DNA of 23,546 nt from a virus. The stretch spans positions 1-23,546 of IMG/VR virus record IMGVR_UViG_3300003690_000289, one strand, 5' to 3'. Position numbers and translations under genes: made by a program. The notes beneath the pieces are model-generated. The model was not told the DNA's origin. It did not search any database and saw only the letters and a program-made list of their open reading frames with translations. The stretch's first letter is position 1, and every line of letters starts with the position of its first letter. Shown here one piece after another: positions 1 to 8,700 of the stretch.

Positions 1-2
1 AT

Positions 3-182
3 CAGGCTATCAATATCTTATTTGAGTCTAAAGAAGATATCGATATTTTTAATAAAAAAGCTATTTATTTATACTTGCGAGAGATTACCGGTTTAAACAC
101 CAAACAGATCGTCAATTCTCTCAAAAAGTTTCGAAAGAAATATTACAACTTTAAAGATGATTGGGATACTGGAGCATTATGA
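3..182 (+). CDS. 3' end of an unknown small basic phage protein (partial)
   Basis: The reading frame is open from the first bases of the window and stops at TGA 180-182, leaving 59 codons of a gene that starts upstream. The visible part is rich in Lys, Tyr and Ile and looks helical. Its middle (LYLREITGLNTKQIVNSLKK) has the spacing of a helix-turn-helix with a basic second helix, so nucleic-acid binding is possible, but I cannot name a family. The stop overlaps the next start as ATGA, a classic translational-coupling arrangement, which supports both genes being real. The function is unknown. Confidence 0.7.
   Translation, partial: QAINILFESKEDIDIFNKKAIYLYLREITGLNTKQIVNSLKKFRKKYYNFKDDWDTGAL
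171..174 (+). promoter_or_regulatory. Shine-Dalgarno that decides the start at 179
   Basis: GGAG at 171-174 lies four bases before the ATG at 179. It favours that start over the in-frame ATG at 161, which has no comparable upstream purine run. Confidence 0.6.
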
Positions 183-478
183 GCAAAAAAAATTTAGAAA
201 CACTAATTGATGAAGCTCTAACTAATATTAGAGACGATAGAAAGATTGCACGCGAGTTTCTAAATGAAATTGCCAATCAGATTGTGAAAGATCCCGAACA
301 AAATAAATATTTAAGCCCAGTAGCAGCTAAGCACGTTGAAACAATGCAGCGCTCCAACGAACAACTTGTAAAGATTATCGGCCTAAGACAAAAAGCCCAA
401 GGCACTCGCGAGAGTTTATCGGAGAATGACAAAACCAATCTTTTTGATTTAATTCAAGAGGGCATGAAAGATGTCTAA
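179..478 (+). CDS. Conserved-type phage protein of unknown function, 99 aa
   Basis: This encodes 99 residues starting MSKKNLETLIDEAL and ending QEGMKDV. The sequence is charged and predicted almost wholly helical, with no membrane segment or signal peptide. A central stretch (KHVETMQRSNEQLVKIIGLR) has heptad-like spacing and could form a coiled coil. An upstream in-frame ATG at 161 would add six residues, but the ATG at 179 has GGAG just before it and overlaps the preceding stop, so 179 is preferred. It overlaps the following gene by eight bases. I recall similar small proteins in environmental T4-like phages without a known role; this is memory, not a search. A packaging or assembly accessory role is possible but not shown. 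Confidence 0.8.
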   Translation: MSKKNLETLIDEALTNIRDDRKIAREFLNEIANQIVKDPEQNKYLSPVAAKHVETMQRSNEQLVKIIGLRQKAQGTRESLSENDKTNLFDLIQEGMKDV

Positions 479-1682
479 AGAATTTTTGGATTGGACAGCA
501 ACTCAAGGATCCGGCGCCGGCCTAGATATGCTTGGAAACGCTCTTAGAAAAGGTATCGGTTTCGATGCTTTTGGAGGGAAAAGGCAATTTAAAGCACGCG
601 CTCTCACGAATGCTTTTCCTTTAAATGATGCCGAAGGAGCCTTATTTTTAGAAACTGATTATGGTGCGCCCCCAAACACGGGCCCCCCCGGCGAACCTGC
701 AGCGGACAACGCCCCAATTGGCTATTCTCAATATATTTTCAAGGCTAGAATTATCGGAGAGAATTCGCCACACGCCTTCCTTCCAGATCCTTGCGACGAT
801 GCTTTTCTTGCATGCCCCGAGAAAGCAATTCCTTATGTTATGATGCACACTTCTTTTGTGACAGATATAAATGCTACTACGGACGACTTTCAATATATCA
901 AAAAGGGAGATATAATTATTGTTGAATTAAATCACAACGAATTTGCGTATGATTTACAATTTGGAAAATTTGTGAGAATTGCCAACACTAGAGTACAAAA
1001 CATAACCCAACGAGCCCCAGAAGCTTGTGCCTCCCTGGAGGGCCTTTTCGAAGATGCGCCCGGGCCCGCTGGTACCGTTGGCTCCCCGGGTACTGGCATC
1101 CCTGCTGCCGGCCTTCCAGCGCCACAAACCCCGAATACCCCGGCACGGATCCAGGAAGCAGCGGATAATTATGATGCGTCTACCACTTTGCCGAATAAAT
1201 CTCAGCATACTCCATTCTTTAGTCAGGCACATACAGATTTTGTGCCTTACATAAAGGCATTTATGTTTAATGCTTGGAATGACGCACAAGCAACAATTAG
1301 AATAAATCAAGTATATCGAACGCCACAACGTAGTGCTGAAATGCGTGCAGAATATGAAGCCGGCTCTCGAACTATTAGACCAAGTACAACGAGCTTTCAT
1401 TTATGGGGTATGGCTCTGGACTTCAATCCAACTATCGATGGGGTCACGATTAGGGGCCCACAAAACAGAGCCGAAAAACAATCCCGTGCCCGTTCAGCGC
1501 TGTGGCACTCCTCTGGCATCGTTGCTGCGGGAGAGAAAGCAAACCTTTACTGGGGCGGTCGGTTCCGCACGAATTATGATCCAATCCACTTTGATTTTAG
1601 AAATGTAGCCGGCTCCAGCGCTGACCTCATTGCGTTCTCAGAGGCACAAGGTGGCGCCCCCAATAGAATAAATATAGGATAA
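471..1682 (+). CDS. Tail-associated M15-type zinc peptidase with virion N-terminal domain
   Basis: This 403-aa protein has two parts. Residues 1 to about 185 resemble phage baseplate/hub proteins, with a beta-rich stretch including KKGDIIIVELNHNEFAYDLQ. Residues about 190-230 are a Pro/Gly/Ala linker. The C-terminal part (about 250-400) carries the signature of M15 (VanY/D-Ala-D-Ala carboxypeptidase-like) peptidases. SFHLWGMALD at residues 308-317 gives zinc ligands H310 and D317, and DPIH at 370-373 gives catalytic D370 and ligand H373. YRTPQRSAEMR near 285 fits the usual substrate-side Arg motif. The known activity is cleavage of peptide bonds in peptidoglycan. The gp25/gp6 genes downstream suggest a virion lysin used at entry rather than an endolysin. 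No holin or signal peptide is seen. AAGAGGG at 456-462 precedes the start. The exact bond cut is not predictable. Confidence 0.85.
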   Translation: MSKEFLDWTATQGSGAGLDMLGNALRKGIGFDAFGGKRQFKARALTNAFPLNDAEGALFLETDYGAPPNTGPPGEPAADNAPIGYSQYIFKARIIGENSPHAFLPDPCDDAFLACPEKAIPYVMMHTSFVTDINATTDDFQYIKKGDIIIVELNHNEFAYDLQFGKFVRIANTRVQNITQRAPEACASLEGLFEDAPGPAGTVGSPGTGIPAAGLPAPQTPNTPARIQEAADNYDASTTLPNKSQHTPFFSQAHTDFVPYIKAFMFNAWNDAQATIRINQVYRTPQRSAEMRAEYEAGSRTIRPSTTSFHLWGMALDFNPTIDGVTIRGPQNRAEKQSRARSALWHSSGIVAAGEKANLYWGGRFRTNYDPIHFDFRNVAGSSADLIAFSEAQGGAPNRINIG

Positions 1683-1686
1683 CATT

Positions 1687-1773
1687 ATGGCCGATGACAA
1701 TAAAACAACTTCTCCCGTCTGGGAAAGCGGTATAGATAAAGAGGGCCCCGAAGCAGAAGGCGAATCGGACTAA
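1687..1773 (+). CDS. Possible 28-aa acidic mini-protein
   Basis: A short frame opens at ATG 1687, four bases after the previous stop, and closes at TAA 1771-1773. It encodes MADDNKTTSPVWESGIDKEG followed by an acidic tail. AGGA at 1676-1679 sits seven bases before the ATG, good ribosome-binding spacing. It fills almost the whole gap between two structural genes and runs in the same direction. It has no recognisable domain and is too short for composition to prove coding. It could be a real small protein or a leader for the next gene, whose own start lacks an obvious Shine-Dalgarno. Confidence 0.5.
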   Translation: MADDNKTTSPVWESGIDKEGPEAEGESD

Positions 1774-1782
1774 CAAACAATA

Positions 1783-2772
1783 ATGCCAAACACCAAACAA
1801 TATTTTGATCTTCAAGGATTTGATCCCACTGGCCAGCAATCTTTAATAGATTGGTTGCAGTATATGGAGGATAATCACCCCCTTAACGAAACTCCTAGCG
1901 ATAGTGGCTTTTTTCACACTGAAGTGCCCGAGCCGACACCTGTTTTTATTCCGGCGAGAAATACCAAAAAAATAGGCAAAGGCAATGCTCAAATAACTTT
2001 CGGAACGGATCGCCCCACCGGTCGCGCCAGCGGAAAAGGAGCAATTGGAGCCCAAGGTGCCAACACAATTGATATTGTGGTGGGGCGCATGGCCTCTGCT
2101 AGAAAAGGCCGCGGCGTTAAAAATGGCACTTTGGTTAATAATAACTTTTTTGCAGATGCGGCGCGCATTTATATTAGCCAGCTTACAGATGTTGATGAGA
2201 ATTTTGGCATAGCGAAAGGAGCAACAGCACAATCTACTAATCGGTCAGCAATTGCTCTTAAAGCAGATGCCATCCGCCTCGTGGGCCGCGAAGGAGTAAA
2301 GATTGTTACAGGACGCTCCCGCGCTACTGGTTTTGGCTCTAGCGGAGAAACCAATTCAGTAGGAGGAAGAGTCGAGGCTGCACCCCCTATCGAATTAATC
2401 GCAGGTAATAATACCGATTCTAAAACTGTATGGGGAGGCATGTTCAATCCTAACGAAGAAGTACCGGGATTACAACCACTGGTAAAAGGTAAAAATATGC
2501 AGGGAGCACTCACCGAACTCCATCAAATTATTGGAGAAATATGGAGTGCACTATTTAATCTAACAATATTACAGACTACATTTAATGGCGTTCTGGGAGT
2601 TACTCCTCTTGCGTGGCATGCCTCCGCAGCCGCCCCAACGTGTACCGGAAATCTGAATCTCGTGATGAACAGCTTATATCATACACGAGTTAATGCAATG
2701 ATGTGGGAACTAGACTATTTATATCCCTTTGGTTATAAGTATATTTGTAGTACGAACGTAAGCGCGAATTAA
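1783..2772 (+). CDS. Putative virion protein, possibly baseplate or spike-associated, 329 aa
   Basis: This encodes 329 residues. The first 60 look extended and Pro-rich. Residues about 60-210 are rich in Gly, Ala and Val with alternating polar and hydrophobic residues (for example ADAIRLVGREGVKIVTGRSR), a pattern typical of beta-sheet or beta-helix virion proteins. The last 90 residues (from KNMQGALTELHQ) look helical. I see no enzyme motif, signal peptide or membrane segment. It lies between the M15 peptidase gene and the giant structural gene, so a baseplate, hub or spike-tip role is plausible but inferred. The start at 1783 has no clear Shine-Dalgarno, suggesting coupling to upstream translation. 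Confidence 0.75.
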   Translation: MPNTKQYFDLQGFDPTGQQSLIDWLQYMEDNHPLNETPSDSGFFHTEVPEPTPVFIPARNTKKIGKGNAQITFGTDRPTGRASGKGAIGAQGANTIDIVVGRMASARKGRGVKNGTLVNNNFFADAARIYISQLTDVDENFGIAKGATAQSTNRSAIALKADAIRLVGREGVKIVTGRSRATGFGSSGETNSVGGRVEAAPPIELIAGNNTDSKTVWGGMFNPNEEVPGLQPLVKGKNMQGALTELHQIIGEIWSALFNLTILQTTFNGVLGVTPLAWHASAAAPTCTGNLNLVMNSLYHTRVNAMMWELDYLYPFGYKYICSTNVSAN

Positions 2773-2782
2773 AAGGTTTAAA

Positions 2783-5700
2783 ATGGCAGAATCTAAATTT
2801 TTAAAATGGCAAGATAAAACTGGGGATGGTATTCCTGATGTTTGCGAGGATTTAGTACCTCCGGCACAAATTGATCCTTGTTCTGTATGTAAACCAAATC
2901 CAGGTGCTATTGTTCCCGATTGGAGAACAAAAGATGTCACGGAACCTTTTATTAACGAACGAGAATGTATCTACCAAATTGCTGTAGTAACCAACCGGAC
3001 ATCAACCGGCGCAGAGAACACGAGCAACGAAACGGCTGCCGAAGAAGCTCTCCAAGAAATTTATGAACTCCATGCATCGGATGCGATGGGAGGCCTCCTC
3101 ACCTTTTATAATAAAAAAGATAGTGCCGAAACCAGAGACACGCTAATCCAGGGTCTCTATCCGGATGATTATTATTTAGGACCACCACATTTTATTGCGA
3201 CTACGCTGCAATTATTATATTCAGTACCGATAGCAGTATTAGATTCGCTACCAGCCGCAGATGAGGAGGACGAAGAGCGAGATGACGATACTCCCGATCC
3301 CGGTACCGCACGCACAGTCTCTTATGAGGTTACGGAGCTGTTTGATAAAATAATGACGGTTCGAAAAGGCCTTCATTTATATAATCGATATTTTAAAGTT
3401 TCCCAATTTTTGGAAGGAACCAATATCTTTTTTGAAGATATGGAAAAAGTGTTTAATCTCGAAGACTACGGCGATCCTGGTTTCGGATCAGCACGTAGCG
3501 GCAATATTATGGCAGATATTCTGCCTCAATTAGAATCATTTTTAAATACCAAAAATATAAAGATGCCTGGAATCGGCTGGCCCGGATTTCAAGATAGTGC
3601 CACAAAACTTACATTTTATTTTGATAAAGATTATAAGATAACTCAATTAGATGTCTATACGGAAGGATGCGGCCCCAACAAACCAATAACTTATAAAAAA
3701 AGTGTAGACACCCACCTATATCCTAAATCTGCTTTTCAACAGCCCACAGCCATGGCCTATTTAGTTCGATTAGATGAGATGATAAGGGATTTGACAGCAC
3801 GCTCTCCTCTCCCTTGGGTAGAGTTTTTATTAAAGCATACTTATCCCAAATTATATGTAAAAGACGGTTCTACTATAGAAACAGGTGCTACTGCTGGCAG
3901 TTGTATAAAAAATGCGCTGATGAAAGAAGGCAAAGAGCTTGGCCAAGATTTATTAGATGAGGCGTTTAGTTTAGGGGACGCTATAGCATATAGATTTCAT
4001 CGAAATTTATGTTATAAAGACCAAGAAAAGGTTTTAGAAGAGGGGCGCGAATTGGGGTTCTTCACAATAGCGGATCCCGAGTCCGCAGATTTTAAAAGCA
4101 ATCTCCTGGCCGTGGCCCAAGAAAGAGCGTTTGGAGAAATAGACACAACATCCGCTGGTTTATGTCTCGCAGTCGCCCAATTTGGGGAATCTGAAGCAAC
4201 TCCCAATCTCGACAATTTATGGCAACAGGTGGTGGCCAGAATGAAAATGTGTGGGTTAATGGACATGATGACGGAGGCTATCCAGTGTTTGTTTAAAGGA
4301 ATGTCGTTAGAAGAAGGCCTGGGGATGATAATCAAAGCAGGACTGAAAGGAATGGGGGTCCAAGATTTTGGCGCAATGTTTATTTTATTGCCCCCAGAAA
4401 AGCAAGCCGAATTAAACGCATTGGTTCAACAAAAATTAAACAGTGGAGACATTTTTAAAGAAACTGGAGCACTGCAAGCGCGCTCCGACGCAGATACTGC
4501 AGCAGCCTTGGAATGGAATGCGGCGGATCCCAACTCCCCTGATTTATTGCCGTGGAACGATCAAAGATATATTGAACGGCAGGAGACGCGCGGCCGCTCT
4601 GAGAGTGCCATGCGTGAACGGCGCACCTTAGTACAAACCCTCGACAGCCCTGGTCGGGGGATTACAGTCTCCGGTCAACCCTTAAACCAAGACGTCGTAA
4701 TAGAAGCCTATATTTTAGCGCTTTTAGATGTATATAAAGGGTTTTATTTAGAACTCATTGATATCTTAAATCAGTTCCCCGGCGCCGAACTTGTTAAGAC
4801 CCTAGTAGCAGTATTTGACTGCCCTATACCTCCCCAAGGAGATTCCGGTGGTTATGATTTTATAAAAAGCGAGATCGATCTTCCTTATTGTCTTAATATC
4901 AATGATATCGTTCTGCCGCGTTTAGAGAACCCTTTTGCATGGTATCCTAAGAATACCGACTTCGTGGGACTTTTAATGGATGCAGCCAAACTGGCGATTC
5001 AAGAAATGGTCACACGAATGTTAATGCAGATTTTCTTAAAAATTTGCCAAACAGTAAGTGCCGCGGCATGTAAGGGGCTCGAAGTCTTGGGGGATTTAAT
5101 GCAAGCACCTTTTTCCAAAGATACTTTAAAAGAGATAGTAAAAGAAACCTTTTGTGGCCCGGATAGCGATGACGACACCGTTAATGAAGCACTTGTAGAG
5201 TTAGTCGCTTCTTTGGGCCCCGGGGCAATTGCCCTGGCAGATCAACAACAAGCCCTAAGATTTGCATCAGATCTCTCATCGGCCACCACCCGACGAGAAT
5301 TTGCTTTAGCATTCGATGGAAGACCGAATCCTACTCTGTTAAAGATCGGTATGAGACTAATCAACACTGAATATCCGGATTATAAGGAAGGCTTAAGCAA
5401 CGAAGACGATCTGGCCGCATTCTTCAAAGGGATCGGCGCCGCCATGCCACTTGGTGCGCGCAAGCAACTCCAAGATTATGCAGCAGGATTGGACGAAGAT
5501 GAATTTGTCCCTGCAAATCCTAATTTGTGTGCTACTCCCGAACAACAAGAACAATTCTGTGAGATTAGATCTGCGCTCTTAGGAGATCGAGCAAGTGATG
5601 CACAAAAAGCTCGTTTGTGTGTATTTCCCGAGCCAAATGCCGATTTAGCAGACATTCTTCAAACTGGAGTCGGCGAAACCATCGCAGCTTCGCTGCCCCC

Positions 5701-8700
5701 TATTGTGTCCCAACCGGGATGCGATGACGGACTTCTTCCATTCGAGCCGGCCGTGGCCATACAAACAGCCACCAGCGTTCTAGATAATGATCTCGAAATG
5801 TTAAAGATAGATTTTCTTGAAGACATGTTGGGTAATGGCCCTGGAAAACGCAATTGGGGCATGTTAAATCTTATCTTATCCGATACACGAGGCGCCCCCC
5901 TTTCAACCCATCAACGCAAAAAAGCTTGGGATTTCGGCTGGCAACAAAATTATGTAGATTTTTATGTAGAGTCTGCCGGCCGGATTTGGGATCCTTATGC
6001 GTCCCTCGAAAATCAAAGAGGTGCCTATCCTACAAAAGTAGCGGAATGGCTTCAATACGAGATCAATTACGGCCCGCTTTCGGATGAGGGCATAACTTCT
6101 AATAATGACTTTCTGGGGGAGTATGTATACAGTACAGTAACGTTTAAAGATAAAAATTTCGATGGATGGATGGGAAATGTTAATTTACTTTCATTGCCTG
6201 ATTTTGGTTACAATATAAAGATTGATGTAGATTTCGAAGGCGAAAACATCAACTGGGTTGCATTGGGACGCAAAAAAACACCGGATGCTACATTGGAATA
6301 TCGAGATAATGATTCGGACCAGCTCTCGGCCCCCGGCGGCGACAACTGGGGATATGGGCTTGATTTTGAAGTTTTTTTTGCTGATTTAGAAAAAACCGTT
6401 ACACCTGCGGCCGTTGCCGAAAAGGGAGAAAACGCCACCCCCACGATTCATAATGTAGCCGGCGATAATATGCGCATGAAAATATATGACGTCACAAAAC
6501 CCAGCCTCGCCGCCGCTCAGATAGTAGCCGGCTCCATGTCTCCCACCGAGGCCGCAGACTTCCTCGAAGAAGCCAAAGACCTCCTAGGTACCGGCGAAAA
6601 TAGAGAACTAAAATATGAATTTTTGTCTATCGACAACACACTTGATGATATAGATACTTCTCCATATGTGAATTTTTTAAGCACATTTATCCAGCATAGC
6701 GATTATTCTCCTCCTGTAGTTCTATTACGCGAAATGATAGAGCAAAATGGAGGTTCAATAACATTGCCCGATGCTCAAACGTTTTATGAATCAACCCTCG
6801 AAGGTTTATTGGATTCTTTCGCTAATGCTATTGTAGACAATGACGCAGCTTTTGCATATGGAGCGACTCTAGAAACTTTGACAGATGATGACTTGGAATA
6901 TGTGATTGATTCCGGACAAATTCCTGGCGCCTCCGGAGGAACACCTTATGATGAAATTTGGATAAATGATCCGGAGGGTCTTTCGCGCAAGATCAGAAAT
7001 AGTGATCAAATTTTAGGAATTAGCAAATACCAATGGGAAGTAAAACAAGGCACCCCCGGGTATGAATCCAATCGCGTTTTCTATCTTGATCCGGATAAGT
7101 TTGGAGGTTCTTATAAAAGTCCTCCATTGTATATCGCCCCCCTGCACGATAAAGGATGGTTTGGGTTGCTGGATGTCCTATTCCCAGAACAAGGTGCATG
7201 TAAACCCACTAGAACCGATTTAGTTGATTTTGGAGATATTCAAGCTAAAATTAATAAGACCTATCAACAGATTCCTGAAGATGAAAGATTAAAACTTGAT
7301 CGTGATTGTGCCATAGAAGTGCCCTACAATAGAATTCTCCAAAGACCAGCCGTGGCAGGCCTGGAAGGAATTATTACTGCTGCCATAAGAATTTATGCTT
7401 CAACGCATTTTATAAAATCATTAGCAACATTTACTACAATTAAGCCTGATTTTAAAACCAATTTTAGTTCTATCTATGCATCATATATTATTGAAGACAT
7501 GGAAGAAAGCTTTAAAGACGCTCAATCTGGAGCCGCCGAATTCTTTACTTTGTTTAAAGATGAAGAATTTTGGTATGCATTTTTAGAACAAGCAGTGCAA
7601 CTTTATTCTCGAAGAGTCGATGGCCGACAAATCAAGGGCGACGATTCAGATTCTAACGCCGATATTTTAGATCCACCCGCGAATGTGTTGAAGGCGTTAT
7701 ATACTATTAATGCTATGCAGGAAGAATATGAAATTCCCGATAGACAAGCCCTAAAGGATGCAAAGGACAATAATGATGCGGGTGAATTTCAAACTCTTCG
7801 TGGTTATAAAGGCGATAAGAACCTTGAAGCGATACAAGCAACCGAAGAAGAAGCAAAGCTAGTCTTAAAAGAACTTGTTAAAGAACAACTACAAATCATG
7901 GGAGAAAAGTTTATAGAGAATTTGGGCATTATTGATCTAAACCCCAGTATCCATGATGTGGCATATTACTTGCTAGAAAATTTGAGCGAAGGAAGTTCTT
8001 TGACGATTGATGGAAAAGAAATCAAAGAAGAAGTTAGCACTAATTCGGCTTTAGCCACCAGTGGCGAAGAGAACTATACTAATGGTAACGAGCTTGTAAC
8101 GGCAGACGGTGAAAATTATGTGGGATTCTATCATGTGAATAATGGCGTATATATGGAAGGAGAATTCCATGTTCCCGAAGATCATGGCATTTTAACTCCC
8201 GTAGCCAATCAGATAATTGTTCCAATTGGAGATGTAGCGCCTTATGAGTCCGTTACAGCAATGACGAAACCATTTACAATTGAAAAATATATTGCCGTTG
8301 AAGGAGTTAAGTATGCGCCTTCTGACGCAGTTGCTTTAATTTCACTAAACGCCGGTAGTGCTAATATTTCCACTGTCTACCCGGGCACTCTCACAGAAGT
8401 AACCGATGAACTGGGCAAAGTAGTGGGTCTGAAAGGTGAGTTAGGAGTAAGATATGGAGTAGAACTCTCTGTTAATATAGACGGAGTTAGAACTTCGATA
8501 GCAGAAACTGAAATAGACGTACTAGATCTTCCCATCAATAAATTTACAAGCATTGATGCCAATTCTAAAATACTTCTATGTTTAATCAACCAACTTAAAG
8601 ATGAAGACAAGTTTAAGTTGGTTTATAAATACATCTTCTCGTTGCCTAAAATTGTATCCACTCTCGCTATTTATAATGACATGGCATTTTTACCATCTAT

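Noticed and set aside
161-178. Upstream in-frame ATG for the 99-aa gene
   Set aside because: It has no ribosome-binding sequence, whereas ATG 179 has GGAG before it and a coupled ATGA overlap.
680-692. Run of C after GGG as a possible sequencing indel
   Set aside because: The reading frame continues correctly on both sides into recognisable domains, so no error is needed.
954-1400. 148-codon open frame on the - strand under the M15 gene
   Set aside because: It lies wholly opposite a gene with an intact catalytic signature and its translation is Cys/Arg/Ser-rich with no domain pattern.
1660-1690. AT-rich stretch resembling a T4 late promoter (AATAAATATAGG)
   Set aside because: It lacks the full TATAAATA core, overlaps the end of the M15 coding sequence, and such AT words are common here.
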